A stretch of 64,000 bases of DNA from Bacillus mojavensis RO-H-1 = KCTC 3706. Its GTDB lineage: Bacteria; Bacillota; Bacilli; Bacillales; Bacillaceae. Below the pieces are notes generated by a model. That model searched no databases, was not told the DNA's origin, and was given only the letters and a program-made list of their open reading frames with translations. A program made the translations under genes and the position numbers. The stretch covers positions 1 through 64,000 of the forward strand of contig NZ_JH600286.1 of the NCBI RefSeq assembly GCF_000245335.1, in the 5' to 3' direction. Below, piece by piece: positions 53,449-63,008 of the stretch. Every line of letters starts with the position of its first letter. Position 1 is the stretch's first letter.

Positions 53449-54675
53449 ATGTTGACTGATCTAACCTTTATTCATGCGGCAGATCTTCATCTCGACAGCC
53501 CGTTTTACGGGATATCGCATCTGCCGGAACCCATTTTTGCCCGGATCAAAGAAAGCACGTTTTCAAGCGTGAGACATATCATAGACGCTGCAATCACAGA
53601 GAACGTTGATTTCGTTTTGCTGGCGGGGGATTTGTTTGATGAGGCCAATCGAAGTTTAAAGGCGCAGCTCTTTTTAAAAAAACAGTTCGATAGACTTAGA
53701 GAGTACGGGATTTCAGTCTATGTGATTTTTGGGAACCATGATCATCTCGGCGGAGAATGGACACCGATTGAATGGCCGGAGAATGTTCACATGTTTACAT
53801 CCCCAGTCCCTGAAGAAAAATCGTTTTATAAGGATGGCAGGCGCGCAGCAAGCATTTACGGTTTCAGCTATCAGACCAGAGCCGTGACGGAAAATCTAGC
53901 CGCCCGCTACCGGAGATCAACTGACGCGCCCTTTCATATCGGGATGCTCCACGGCACGTTATCAGGGTCTGAAGGGCACGATCCATATTGCCCGTTTACT
54001 CAGGATGATCTTGTGAAAAGCGGAATGGATTATTGGGCGCTTGGCCATATTCACAAACGCCAGGTTCTTGTTGCCGGGCACCCAGCCGCGATATATCCGG
54101 GAAATCCTCAAGCGCGCCATATGAAGGAGACAGGAGATAAAGGCTTTTATCTTGTCCGTGTGGAGCGCGGAGATATGTCCTATGAATTTAAGAAAGCGCA
54201 TGACGTCCTGTGGGAGAAAGCAGAAGTTGATGTGTCAGCGATAGAGAATATGACCGCGCTCTTTCAAATTGTCGAGGATACGTTTTCAAAGCTGCGGAAA
54301 AAAGGGACTCCTGCTTGTGTGAAGCTCGTATTACAGGGGATCGCGCCAGAATGGTTATCGGATGCGCCGAGAGGTTCACTGGACGAGCTCCTTGAAGCCT
54401 TTCAGGAGCAAGAGGTAGACGAGGAGAATTTTATATGGCCGCTCTCATTAGAAGATGAGACGGAAAATGAAGCAGAGCTTAAGAGCCTTGATCCTTTTTT
54501 CGGCGGTTTATTGGAAGACATTGAACAGACTGATCTTGCAGGCGTGCTGGAAGGACTTGAACGGCATCCGGTATATAGGAGACACGCAGACCGGTTTAGT
54601 CAAGAGGAGACAAAGGAAATAAAAGAGCAGGCACAGGTTCTATTGAAAAGACAGCTTAAGGTGCTTGAGACATGA
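53449..54675 (+). CDS. yhaO: YhaO, SbcD/Mre11-like DNA nuclease subunit
   Basis: Calcineurin-like metallophosphoesterase of the DNA-repair exonuclease type, 408 residues. All phosphoesterase motifs are present: HAADLHLDSPF, LAGDLFDEAN, GNHDHL, LHGT and GHIHKRQ. The C-terminal region (about 290-408) probably docks onto YhaN. The ATG follows AAAGGAGC. The stop lies 13 nt before the yhaN start. With yhaN it makes an SbcCD/Mre11-Rad50-like pair. Confidence 0.9.
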   Translation: MLTDLTFIHAADLHLDSPFYGISHLPEPIFARIKESTFSSVRHIIDAAITENVDFVLLAGDLFDEANRSLKAQLFLKKQFDRLREYGISVYVIFGNHDHLGGEWTPIEWPENVHMFTSPVPEEKSFYKDGRRAASIYGFSYQTRAVTENLAARYRRSTDAPFHIGMLHGTLSGSEGHDPYCPFTQDDLVKSGMDYWALGHIHKRQVLVAGHPAAIYPGNPQARHMKETGDKGFYLVRVERGDMSYEFKKAHDVLWEKAEVDVSAIENMTALFQIVEDTFSKLRKKGTPACVKLVLQGIAPEWLSDAPRGSLDELLEAFQEQEVDEENFIWPLSLEDETENEAELKSLDPFFGGLLEDIEQTDLAGVLEGLERHPVYRRHADRFSQEETKEIKEQAQVLLKRQLKVLET

Positions 54676-54688
54676 GGCGGTGAAAGCT

Positions 54689-57577
54689 ATGCGAATCATA
54701 TCATTACATATCTACCAATACGGAAAATTTTCAAACCGGACCTTTCACTTTTCCGCCTCGCCTGTCCAATTAATCTATGGATTAAATGAGGCAGGAAAAA
54801 CGACGATGATGTCATTTATAGAAAGCATGCTGTTTGGATTTCCGAAATCGAAAAAATATGAACCGAAATCAGGCGGTGTGTATGGCGGTGTCCTTGAGGC
54901 TGAGCACCCTGCATACGGCGTGATGAAGATTGAACGGACAAAAGGAGCCGCTGAGAAGGTAAGGGTGTATACAGAATCCGGGGAAGTAAAGCAGGAAGAT
55001 TTTCTAAAGCAGCTGTTCCAGGGCACGGACAGGGCGCTGTACAAAGCCATTTACTCGTTTGATGTATTCGGATTGCAGGAAATTCACACCTTTAATCGGG
55101 ACAAGATCGGGGAATTCCTGCTGTTTTCCAGCCTGTTTGGCGCTGAAGCCGTATCAAAGCTTGATTCAAGGCTGACGAAGGAAAGCGAAAGGCTCTTTAA
55201 ACCAAACGGCCGAAATCCTCATTTGAATCAGGAATTGGAAACGCTGAAGCAGCTGGCAGCAAAGCTGAAACAGGCTGAGACAGAGGAGGCGGGCTATCAT
55301 CAGCTTCTTGAGGAGAAAAGAACGCTCGAATCCCGTCTTGCAGCCGCTGAAACAGAGCTGAAAGAGACTGCGGAACATATTCGAAGAATCGAAAGAGCCA
55401 TTGAACTGAAACCGGTGCTAATCGAAAAAACTACGCTGGAACAGGCGATTGAACAATATCCGGAGCATGCGGGGCAATTCCCTGCTGACGGATTACATCG
55501 TTTAGAAAAGTATGAATCCCATCTTCATCCGAAATCCGCACAGCTGGAGGCGCTTCGGGTTAAACTTGCAGAGTTGGACAAACAGCTGCAAAAGCTTAAC
55601 CCAAATGAGGCCATATTGAAGAATGAAGCACTTATCTCAGAGCTATCATCAGCGTATCATATGTACCAATCCTACGGGGAACAGCTTGCCGCCATCCAGG
55701 CTCAGCTGCGCCAGTCCTCTTCACAGGCAGCGGCTGGGCTGGAGCAGCTGAATAAAACAGATGAAAATGAACTGCTGAATATGAACACGTCTTATGACTA
55801 TGAATGGCAGCTCCAGCAGGCGGTGCGGCATTACGTACAGGCGAGAGACAGAAAAAGACAGCTTGATGAAGTGTTTGAAGTGGCGAGGCGCGAGCTGGAA
55901 GACGCTGAAAGGGCAGTTCGTGACATATCTTCCGTCATCCTTGAAAACAGCCAAAGAAAAGAAAAAGAAGCCGTTCTTAAAGCATATGATGAAGCACAGG
56001 GACAGCATCAAGAGCAGATGAAACTGAGGGAACAGCTGAAGTTCTTCGAAAGGCAGCAGGCGAAACAAAAGAAGACCGTGATGGCAGCAGGCATTCTCTT
56101 CATGGTTCTCTTTCTGCTGCTGAAGCAATGGATTCCAGCTATATGCATCGGCGCCGCACTCGTGTTGTATGCCTTTACAACTGGCAGAAAGCCGCTGTCT
56201 TCTGAAGAAGTAAGGGAGACGAAAGAGCCAGAGACGGATATTTCTCCGCGAGAAGCCGAAGCGATTAGAGAAGCATTATGGGAGGATGACCGCAATAAAC
56301 AGCACCTTATATCGTTGCGGGCAGAGCTTCAGCAAAAAGAGGCAGCTTACGAAAGGATCATTGAGCAATTTGAACAGTGGGAGGCCGATATGGCTCCCTC
56401 CTTCAGCCAAGCTGAGAAATTCATGAATGAACTCGGATTTAAGGAAGACCCTTCCTTCTTACTGGATGCTTACAATGTAATGAAGGACGTACAAAAAGAA
56501 GTGAAGAAAAAACATGAGCTGACGATCGAAGCCGGGAGACTACAAAAGCTTCGGCGGACATTTGAGGAACGCGTCAGAATGCTGCATCCTGACAAAATCG
56601 ATTCTCAAACCCCCGTTGCTGATGTCCTTCACGAACTGCGGAAAAACGCGGAACGCGAAAAAGAGATTGAGAAGCAAAAAAATGAAATTAACAAAGATAT
56701 CCAATTTCACGAAGAGCAGGTGCTGGAGCTGGAGCAAGAAATACGTTATTTCCAAACACAGATTGAACAATTATTCACTGAAGCGGGAGCAAAAGACAGA
56801 AATGAGTTTTTCGCCATAGCCGACATCAGCAAGAAATGGAAGGATATTGACACAAAGCTGTATAACGTAAATGCACAGCTTCAAGGTGTCAGCTCAGCAG
56901 AACTTAATCTGGCAGACTCCGGCACTCTTTCTGAATTGGAGCAAAAACGACTGCAAGAACATGAAAAAAAAGAACGGCACGATGAGGAGCTGAAACAGCT
57001 GCGCGCTCAAATCGCATTGCTTTTGGTCAAACAGGAACAGTTAGAGGCTTCGGGATTGGTCTCTGATCTGAAATTGCAAACTGAAATGCAAAAAGAGCGT
57101 GTGAAAGAATCTGCAAAAAAATGGGCTTCGATTCAAATGGTCAGACATGTGATCAAAAACAAAATGGAGCGGCATAAAAAAGTCGGTCTGCCGCGTCTTT
57201 TGGAGACAGCCGAGAAATTCTTCCGCCCGCTGACTGACGGCAGCTATCAATCAATTTATTTTTCCGAAACAGATGATTCCATCCTGGTCATGAACAGTGC
57301 TGGAACGGTATTTCAGGCGGAAGAGCTGTCTCAGGGCACGTGTGAACAGCTGTATACAGCAATTCGCTTCGCTCTGGCCGTTACTCGTCAGGATGGGGCT
57401 ATGCTGCCCTTCCAGCTCGACGATAGCTTTGTCCATTTCGATCAGAAACGACTGAACCGCGTGCTGGAGATGCTTTCTGTTTTATCAGGAGGGGATCGGC
57501 AGATTTTCTATTTTACATGCCATGAACATGTAAAAAACGCGTTTCAAAGTGATCAAATCACCCATTTAGTGTCATAA
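54689..57577 (+). CDS. yhaN: YhaN, SbcC/Rad50-like ATPase with central membrane segments
   Basis: Large AAA/SMC-like ATPase, 962 residues from ATG 54689. Walker A is GLNEAGKTTMMSFIE at the N-terminus; the signature LSQGTCEQLYTAIRFALA and Walker B-like LPFQLDDSFVHFD are at the C-terminus; two long coiled coils lie between. The middle of the coil has no CxxC zinc hook. Instead it holds two adjacent hydrophobic stretches (about 464-498: MAAGILFMVLFLLL, AICIGAALVLYAF), so it may be tethered to the membrane. Partner of YhaO. Confidence 0.88.
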   Translation: MRIISLHIYQYGKFSNRTFHFSASPVQLIYGLNEAGKTTMMSFIESMLFGFPKSKKYEPKSGGVYGGVLEAEHPAYGVMKIERTKGAAEKVRVYTESGEVKQEDFLKQLFQGTDRALYKAIYSFDVFGLQEIHTFNRDKIGEFLLFSSLFGAEAVSKLDSRLTKESERLFKPNGRNPHLNQELETLKQLAAKLKQAETEEAGYHQLLEEKRTLESRLAAAETELKETAEHIRRIERAIELKPVLIEKTTLEQAIEQYPEHAGQFPADGLHRLEKYESHLHPKSAQLEALRVKLAELDKQLQKLNPNEAILKNEALISELSSAYHMYQSYGEQLAAIQAQLRQSSSQAAAGLEQLNKTDENELLNMNTSYDYEWQLQQAVRHYVQARDRKRQLDEVFEVARRELEDAERAVRDISSVILENSQRKEKEAVLKAYDEAQGQHQEQMKLREQLKFFERQQAKQKKTVMAAGILFMVLFLLLKQWIPAICIGAALVLYAFTTGRKPLSSEEVRETKEPETDISPREAEAIREALWEDDRNKQHLISLRAELQQKEAAYERIIEQFEQWEADMAPSFSQAEKFMNELGFKEDPSFLLDAYNVMKDVQKEVKKKHELTIEAGRLQKLRRTFEERVRMLHPDKIDSQTPVADVLHELRKNAEREKEIEKQKNEINKDIQFHEEQVLELEQEIRYFQTQIEQLFTEAGAKDRNEFFAIADISKKWKDIDTKLYNVNAQLQGVSSAELNLADSGTLSELEQKRLQEHEKKERHDEELKQLRAQIALLLVKQEQLEASGLVSDLKLQTEMQKERVKESAKKWASIQMVRHVIKNKMERHKKVGLPRLLETAEKFFRPLTDGSYQSIYFSETDDSILVMNSAGTVFQAEELSQGTCEQLYTAIRFALAVTRQDGAMLPFQLDDSFVHFDQKRLNRVLEMLSVLSGGDRQIFYFTCHEHVKNAFQSDQITHLVS

Positions 57578-57650
57578 ATGAGGTTATATAGCTGATAATC
57601 GGTATGTGATATACTGATATTATGTAAGATACGGAGGGAGCTTTAATAGT

Positions 57651-58595
57651 ATGGCTAAAGGGATTATGCTACATGAGGTTGGCGAACAGGTTGACCAATA
57701 TCTATTGATTAAATCCTTAACAAAAGGGATTGCAAGCAATGGAAAACCGTTTTTAACACTGATGCTTCAAGACCAGTCAGGTGATATTGAAGCCAAGCTG
57801 TGGGATGCCAAGCAAAGTGATGAAGTAACCTATGCGCCGCAGACGATCGTTAAGGTGGTGGGGGATGTCCACCATTACCGCGGACGCACCCAGCTGAAGC
57901 TGAGAAATATCAGACCGGTGAGCGAGAACGAAAACGTCAATATTGATGATTTTTTGGAAACTGCGCCGATTCCGAAAAATGAAATGCTGGATACCATCAC
58001 TCAATATATATTTGAAATGAAAAATCCAAATATCCAGCGGATAACAAGATATTTGGTCAAAAAGCACGAAGCAGAATTCATGGATTACCCGGCGGCTACG
58101 AAAAATCATCACGAGTTTGTCTCAGGTTTAGCGTATCACGTCGTCTCTATGCTGAATCTGGCAAAAGCAATTGCTGATTTATATCCGTCTCTTGATCGTG
58201 ATCTTCTGTACGCAGGAGTAATCCTTCACGATCTCGGAAAAGTAAAAGAGCTGTCGGGACCAGTTGCCACTTCCTATACAGTAGAAGGCAATCTGCTAGG
58301 CCACATTTCGATTATGGTCACAGAGCTGTCAAAAGCGGCTGAGGAGCTTCAAATCGATTCTGAAGAGGTTTTGATCCTCCAGCATTTAATCCTGAGCCAT
58401 CACGGCAAAGCAGATTGGGGCAGCCCAAAACCGCCGATGGTAAAAGAAGCGGAAATTTTGCACTATATTGATAATCTGGATGCGAAAATGAATATGATGG
58501 ACAGAGCGCTGGAACGCGTGAAGCCGGGCGAGTACACTGAACGTGTATTTGCACTTGAAAACCGTTCCTTTTATAAACCGACGTTTCATAAATAA
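57651..58595 (+). CDS. yhaM: YhaM, 3'-5' exoribonuclease
   Basis: 314-residue exoribonuclease that trims RNA 3' ends and some DNA. An N-terminal OB fold (about 15-90, [13 protein letters not shown]) is followed by an HD-family phosphohydrolase domain (about 160-280: [41 protein letters not shown]). The ATG follows GGAGGGAG after its own gap from yhaN. Strong terminator downstream. Confidence 0.94.
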   Translation: MAKGIMLHEVGEQVDQYLLIKSLTKGIASNGKPFLTLMLQDQSGDIEAKLWDAKQSDEVTYAPQTIVKVVGDVHHYRGRTQLKLRNIRPVSENENVNIDDFLETAPIPKNEMLDTITQYIFEMKNPNIQRITRYLVKKHEAEFMDYPAATKNHHEFVSGLAYHVVSMLNLAKAIADLYPSLDRDLLYAGVILHDLGKVKELSGPVATSYTVEGNLLGHISIMVTELSKAAEELQIDSEEVLILQHLILSHHGKADWGSPKPPMVKEAEILHYIDNLDAKMNMMDRALERVKPGEYTERVFALENRSFYKPTFHK

Positions 58596-58604
58596 TCAAT
58601 AATG

Positions 58605-58645
58605 AAAAAGGACTGATGCTGACATGTTCAGCTCAGTCCTTTTTT
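58605..58645 (+). terminator. Terminator of yhaM
   Basis: AAAAAGGACTGA (58605-58616) pairs with TCAGTCCTTTTT (58633-58644), extended by GCTGA/TCAGC inside. Confidence 0.9.
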
Positions 58646-58726
58646 ACATGCTTTTCCCGCTCATAACCTGTCTTATTCCTGCATAAGGTTAAAAATAAAG
58701 AATCTATGCAAAAGGGGGAGAAGCCC

Positions 58727-58939
58727 GTGTTGTTTTTTCCATGGTGGGTATATCTTTGTATTGTGGGCATCATTTTCAGTGCATATAAGCTGGTGTCAGC
58801 AGCCAAAGAGGAAGATAAGTTAGACCAGTCTTTTATTGAAAAAGAAGGTCAGATCTACATTGAGAGGATGGAAAAAGAAAAAGAACGCCGCACGTCCCAG
58901 CAGCGTGAGGAAGAAAACCAAAATCATTCCATCGCATAA
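58727..58939 (+). CDS. yhaL: YhaL, small single-pass membrane protein
   Basis: 70-residue protein from GTG 58727 (GGGGGAG upstream). One N-terminal helix (LFFPWWVYLCIVGIIFSAYKLV) is followed by a strongly charged coiled-coil-like tail (EKEGQIYIERMEKEKERR). Function unknown; its regulation in B. subtilis has been tied to sporulation. Convergent with prsA. Confidence 0.85.
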   Translation: MLFFPWWVYLCIVGIIFSAYKLVSAAKEEDKLDQSFIEKEGQIYIERMEKEKERRTSQQREEENQNHSIA

Positions 58940-58980
58940 AAAAAGCTGCGCAGCTCAGTGAGCCTGCACAGCTTTTTTTT
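58938..58980. terminator. Bidirectional terminator yhaL/prsA
   Basis: AAAAAAAGCTG (58938-58948) pairs with CAGCTTTTTTTT (58969-58980); GCAG/CTGC extends the stem. Confidence 0.88.
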
Positions 58981-59852
58981 ATTTAGAACTGCTTGAAGAG
59001 CTGCTATTTGAAGAAGTGTTAAATGTATCCTTCAAATCTTTATCCTTCACATCGATGTCAGCTTTTTTCATTACTTTTTGAACGGCTGCCTGCACAGCTG
59101 TGTTGTCATTAAGTTTTTGGTCGAGAACATCAGATTTCAGCTCTTTTTTCATATCTTCATATTTTCCGCGTTCTTCAGTCTTTTTGATGATATGGTAGCC
59201 GAATTGTGTTTTCACAGGTTCGCTGACTTCGTTTGTTTTCAGTTTGAATGCAGCTTTTCTGAATGTAGAATCCAGTTGTTCGTTATCTTTTGAAATCCAG
59301 CCAAGTTCGCCACCGTTTGTAGCTGAGCCTGTGTCTGTAGAGTATTCCTTCGCAAGGGCATCAAATTTCTCGCCTTTTTTCAGTTTTTTCTCTACTTCCT
59401 CAGCTGTCTTTTTGTCAGCGACAAGGATGTGGCTTGCGCGAATTTGGCCTTTTAAGTTTTCCCAGTATTCTTTAATTTCGTCATCTGTAACTTTGATGTT
59501 ATCTTTAGCTGCTTTTTGTGTAAGCAATTCATATTTAACTTGTTCTTTTAGGTAATCTTTTCCATATTGATCTTCTAACGCAGTATATTGATCACCGAGC
59601 TGTGTTTTGTATTCTTTCATCTTGTTGTCAATTTCTTTATCTGATACTTTGTATTTCTTGTCCAAAACTTTTTCTTGCACCAGCTGAGTCAGGACGCTCG
59701 CTCCAGCTTGTCTTTTTCATGTTTGTGTAAAGTTCGCCTTTTGTTACATCGCCTGCGTCTGTTTTTGCGATGACTTCTTTGTCGCCGCTGCTGCAAGCAC
59801 TGAGAGTGAGGATGCTTGTAGCAGTGATAGCTGCTATTGCGATTTTCTTCAT
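58979..59852 (-). CDS. prsA: PrsA, lipoprotein peptidyl-prolyl isomerase (frame broken by one base)
   Basis: Extracytoplasmic foldase for secreted proteins and penicillin-binding proteins. A lipoprotein signal with lipobox LSAC (Cys at about 20) opens the first frame, which ends after NMKKTSWSERP. The parvulin domain (IRASHILVADKKTAEEVEKK ... FGYHIIKKTEERG) lies in the second frame. One extra A on the coding strand near 59708-59709 causes the break; without it the text reads KKTAGASVLTQLVQEKV and the protein has about 290 residues. PrsA is essential under normal conditions, so a real null is unlikely. Confidence 0.93.
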
Positions 59853-59973
59853 TGTTTTCAAACACTCCTAATCATTCCAAATTGAATTGCCTATGCGTAT
59901 CATAACATATTGTGGCTTTCTGTAAAAAGATTTTAAATAAAGGGCATTCGTCTAGTCAAACTTTTCCTGATGA

Positions 59974-59982
59974 CATACAAAT
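59974..59982 (+). promoter_or_regulatory. Possible sporulation-sigma -10 for the tiny membrane peptide
   Basis: CATACAAAT matches the SigE -10 CATACANNT, 29 nt before the start at 60012; no good -35 is visible. Confidence 0.3.
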
Positions 59983-60011
59983 ATATTGATCAAGAAAAGG
60001 AGGTATGTAAC

Positions 60012-60098
60012 ATGAGCGGAGGATATTCAAACGGTTTCGCTTTGCTTGTTGTACTGTTCATTTTGCTTATCATTGTAGGTGCAGCTTACATCTACTAA
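60012..60098 (+). CDS. Tiny transmembrane peptide, YjcZ-like (first copy)
   Basis: 28-residue peptide MSGGYSNGFALLVVLFILLI..., a single hydrophobic helix ending in Tyr, of the Bacillus tiny transmembrane/YjcZ sporulation family. Strong AAAGGAGG ribosome site. It shares GFALLVVLFILLII with the second copy 200 bp downstream. Function unknown; related peptides are found in spores. Confidence 0.8.
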   Translation: MSGGYSNGFALLVVLFILLIIVGAAYIY

Positions 60099-60104
60099 GC
60101 AGCA

Positions 60105-60138
60105 AAAGGGATCGCTTGTTGAAAAAGCGATCCTTTGC
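60105..60138 (+). terminator. Terminator of the first tiny gene
   Basis: AAAGGGATCGCTT pairs with AAGCGATCCTTT (one bulge), with only a short T-rich tail. Confidence 0.6.
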
Positions 60139-60223
60139 TTTCACAAGCGCCTAATCGTTTTATCAATTAACTGCATAAGATGTAATTGGAAAATAAAGCT
60201 TTTTACAGGAGGTGCTTTTTAAG

Positions 60224-60310
60224 ATGGGTGAAGTATTTGCAGGCGGTTTCGCTTTATTAGTCGTCTTATTTATCTTGTTGATTATCATCGGCGCTTCTTG
60301 GCTTTACTAA
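60224..60310 (+). CDS. Tiny transmembrane peptide, YjcZ-like (second copy)
   Basis: 28-residue peptide MGEVFAGGFALLVVLFILLI..., paralog of the previous one with the same helix and length but a different N-terminus. AGGAGGTG ribosome site 9 nt before the ATG. Each copy has its own terminator, so they are separate small units from a tandem duplication. Confidence 0.8.
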   Translation: MGEVFAGGFALLVVLFILLIIIGASWLY

Positions 60311-60317
60311 TCAATGT

Positions 60318-60362
60318 AAAAAGCATAGCTGCCGGTTCTAACGAGGCCGGCAGCTATGCTTT
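60318..60362. terminator. Bidirectional terminator after the second tiny gene
   Basis: AAAGCATAGCTGCCGG (60320-60335) pairs perfectly with CCGGCAGCTATGCTTT (60347-60362), a 16-bp stem. Confidence 0.88.
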
Positions 60363-60379
60363 CTTTACTTTCCTCATAT

Positions 60380-60598
60380 TTAAACGGTAAAGGATATCTC
60401 CACAAATGAAGAGATCAGTAAAATTAATATACATACATTGATAAATCGAAATACCTTATCTTGGCGCTCTTCAGGAATCTCTCTGACAAGGCATAATGTA
60501 TTGGTGAGCCTGTTTATAAAGTAAACAATAAACAAGGCAGCCACGATAAAATAGAATAATATGATGGGAGATTCCCCCTCTCTCTGAACTGCTCCCAT
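60380..60598 (-). CDS. Hypothetical small membrane protein
   Basis: 72-residue frame with two hydrophobic segments (ILFYFIVAALFIVYFINRL and FINVCILILLISSFVEI) and a charged loop between. The ATG at 60598 has a weak ribosome site; a stronger GAGGGGG lies inside the frame ten codons on, without a standard start after it. Same strand as yhaJ, 60 nt downstream of it. I do not recognise it. Confidence 0.5.
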   Translation of the reverse strand: MGAVQREGESPIILFYFIVAALFIVYFINRLTNTLCLVREIPEERQDKVFRFINVCILILLISSFVEISFTV

Positions 60599-60658
60599 AT
60601 TACATTACCAAATATTGATCAAAAAAGATAGAATGCAAACTGAAAAATCGGCACAGCG

Positions 60659-61189
60659 TCAAGCGTCAGCTACTTTTCGACCAAAATAATCAAAGCCGTC
60701 TGCTTCCTGATCGATAAAGCATGCTTTCGGTGCTTGCATCAGCTTCAGAGCCAGCAAAAAGTCCGGCAGACAGTAGCCTGCATGAATGCCTGAAATCATG
60801 CAGAAGTAATGGGCGTGATTCGGAAACGCCAGCGCGGCGTAAAATAATACAGGTGTTATCAGCATAAAAGGGCTTAACAGTGAAATCAGCATCGTCGTTT
60901 TCGGTATCCGTTTCCACGTTCGCATACGCCATACGTAAATCTTTTTTTCTATTTTTCTTTTTTTGCAGATGATCGGCAGGACATGGATGACTTTATGTAC
61001 AAATAAAATAACGACGAGCAAAACGCCGAACAGCGGTACATATTCATCGCTCAAGCTTGTTTTAGGCCGCAAAAGCTCAAATGCTAAGAAGTTAGATATA
61101 AAAACCATAATCATGAAACACACAGCAATCAATATTATGCGAACGGCACCATAATCTTTCATCAGATTTATGGTTTTCCAGCAATTCAT
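60659..61189 (-). CDS. yhaJ: YhaJ, DUF3267-type membrane protein
   Basis: About 176 residues from ATG 61189 (GGAAGGATG upstream), four hydrophobic helices. The order of helices and the segments [14 protein letters not shown] and [24 protein letters not shown] fit the DUF3267 family, suspected zincin-like membrane proteins. No clear HExxH. Function unknown. Confidence 0.72.
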   Translation of the reverse strand: MNCWKTINLMKDYGAVRIILIAVCFMIMVFISNFLAFELLRPKTSLSDEYVPLFGVLLVVILFVHKVIHVLPIICKKRKIEKKIYVWRMRTWKRIPKTTMLISLLSPFMLITPVLFYAALAFPNHAHYFCMISGIHAGYCLPDFLLALKLMQAPKACFIDQEADGFDYFGRKVADA

Positions 61190-61396
61190 CAAAGTCATCC
61201 TTCCGTACATCTTGAGTAGAATCTCAAAATAATTTACTCCTCTCAAGAAAAAAAATCAATGCTTTTTTAAGAAAAAATATCTTTCAGCAGGTATTTTTTT
61301 GAAAGGGGCAAACAATCTATGAAATATGGGGTTAGAACTTTCTTCTCAGTGAATTATCAGCTAAAATAAGATTAAAGATAGAAAGAAGTGGTGTGG

Positions 61397-61738
61397 ATGG
61401 ATTCGATGGATCATCGCATTGAGCGATTGGAATATTACATACAATTATTAGTGAAAACAGTGGATATGGACAGGTACCCTTTCTATGCGCTGCTGATTGA
61501 TAAAGGGCTGAGCAGAGAAGAAGGGGAAGAGGTTGTGCGCATATGCGGTGAGTTGTCAGAGGAGCTGGCAACACAAAAAGCGCAAGGATTTGTAACCTTT
61601 GATAAGCTCCTTGCGCTTTTTGCCGGACAGCTGAATGAAAAACTAGATGTTCATGAAACGATTTTTGCCCTGTATGAGCAGGGGCTTTATAAAGAACTGA
61701 TGGAGGTTTTTATAGACATTATCAGACACTTTGATTAA
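61397..61738 (+). CDS. yhaI: YhaI, DUF1878 protein
   Basis: 113-residue acidic helical protein ([20 protein letters not shown]...), DUF1878, function unknown. ATG 61397 is preferred; a GTG three codons upstream is possible. Its TAA (61736-61738) overlaps the TAA of convergent scoC by two bases, and there is no terminator between them. Confidence 0.85.
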   Translation: MDSMDHRIERLEYYIQLLVKTVDMDRYPFYALLIDKGLSREEGEEVVRICGELSEELATQKAQGFVTFDKLLALFAGQLNEKLDVHETIFALYEQGLYKELMEVFIDIIRHFD

Positions 61739-62346
61739 CTGTTTACAGGTTCAAGTTCTTCGGCTGATTCATCCGCAGCAGTGTCCGTTGCTTTTTTCTT
61801 CAGTTTTCCGTTTACGCTTTCAAAGTCGCTGTCGATATTTGTGAGTGATGTTTCAAAGATTTCCATAAAATCATCGCCGTATATATGGCGGATCATACAC
61901 ATCATTTCTGCCACTTCAGGGAACTTTCCGAATAAATGATACAGAGGCTGTGACCCTTTAAAAACCGCGTTGCGCGTCGGATCAAATTCTTCAAGCAAGC
62001 TCCAGAATACCTCAGTTCCTTCCTCAGTCAGCTGAACATATGTGTTTCGTTTATCGTTCAGCCGTTTTGAAAACCTTAAATACCCGCGTTCTTCGAGCTT
62101 TTTTGAAAAGTTAAATGCCGTTGATACGTGCATGACCCCGAACTTTGCTATTTCAGAAATGGAAGCTCCATTCAGCTGATAAGCAATCCATAAAATATGG
62201 TGCTCATTAATATTCAGGTCATACGGTTTGAGCCATTGCTGCCAATCCTTCTCAATCGATTTCCAAAGAGCCTTGCTAAGCTGAGCCATTTTCTGGGTGA
62301 AGACCAGAGCCTCTTTCACATCATAAGGCGGTTCCACTTGATTCAT
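61735..62346 (-). CDS. scoC: ScoC (Hpr), MarR-family transition-state regulator
   Basis: 203-residue MarR-type repressor of extracellular protease genes (aprE, nprE), of sporulation (sinI) and of peptide transport. The winged helix lies at about 60-125 ([32 protein letters not shown], with the wing [12 protein letters not shown]). The ATG follows GCAGGTGACG. Family and length match fully. Confidence 0.94.
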   Translation of the reverse strand: MNQVEPPYDVKEALVFTQKMAQLSKALWKSIEKDWQQWLKPYDLNINEHHILWIAYQLNGASISEIAKFGVMHVSTAFNFSKKLEERGYLRFSKRLNDKRNTYVQLTEEGTEVFWSLLEEFDPTRNAVFKGSQPLYHLFGKFPEVAEMMCMIRHIYGDDFMEIFETSLTNIDSDFESVNGKLKKKATDTAADESAEELEPVNS

Positions 62347-62470
62347 TACGTCACCTGCTTCTCTTTATCTTTTTCTCTATTATGCCAATAAAATAAAGAT
62401 TAATAAAGATGAAAATGTAAGAATTTTTTAATAAATTCTTGAGCCGTTGCTAGGAAAGGCTTTTGCGAAT

Positions 62471-62509
62471 AAAAAAAAGTGCAGGTCATGTTTTGACCCG
62501 CACTTTTTT
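62471..62509 (-). terminator. Terminator of yhaH
   Basis: AAAAGTGC-A-GGTC pairs with GACC-C-GCACTTTT; on the minus strand a run of eight T follows. Confidence 0.85.
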
Positions 62510-62524
62510 CCTTTGAATAGGATA

Positions 62525-62881
62525 TTAGTTTTGTAAGGTTTTCTCCAGCTGTTTGATTTTTTCTTCAATATCGGCGATTTCTTTTTGAAGATCCTGCTGA
62601 TGAGGTTTGATCTCTTCCTGCCATTTTTTAATTGAGGTTTGCAGTTCACCGCTTACGTCTTTAATGACATCTGCACTTTCTTTTGCCGCTTTTACTAGCT
62701 GGTCCTTTAAGGTTACGCCATCTGATTTTAAGCGCTTGATCGTTTCTTCAAAAGAATCGCAATTGGTTTTTATTTTTTCACGCAGCTGTTTACCTGAAGA
62801 AGGTGCTGATAGAAGAACTGCAGCACCTCCGATGATGCCGCCCACAAATAGTCCTGTTAATAGAGAACGTCCGTCCGCCAT
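62525..62881 (-). CDS. yhaH: YhaH, YtxH-like stress protein
   Basis: 118-residue YtxH/GsiB-neighbour type protein from ATG 62881 (GGGGTG upstream). One Gly/Ala-rich hydrophobic segment (LLTGLFVGGIIGGAAVLLSAP) is followed by a long charged coiled coil (KKWQEEIKPHQQDLQKEIAD). Membrane-associated; the family is often under SigB. Function unknown. Confidence 0.85.
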   Translation of the reverse strand: MADGRSLLTGLFVGGIIGGAAVLLSAPSSGKQLREKIKTNCDSFEETIKRLKSDGVTLKDQLVKAAKESADVIKDVSGELQTSIKKWQEEIKPHQQDLQKEIADIEEKIKQLEKTLQN

Positions 62882-63008
62882 TAAAATCACCCCGTTTTTT
62901 TCTTGAAATATGATACATTCAGATTTTTCCATTTTGTTCGAAGAATGAACTTCTATACATAGCTTGCTTTATTTTAGCATATTTTTTAAGTGAAAAGGAG
63001 GGAGAAGG

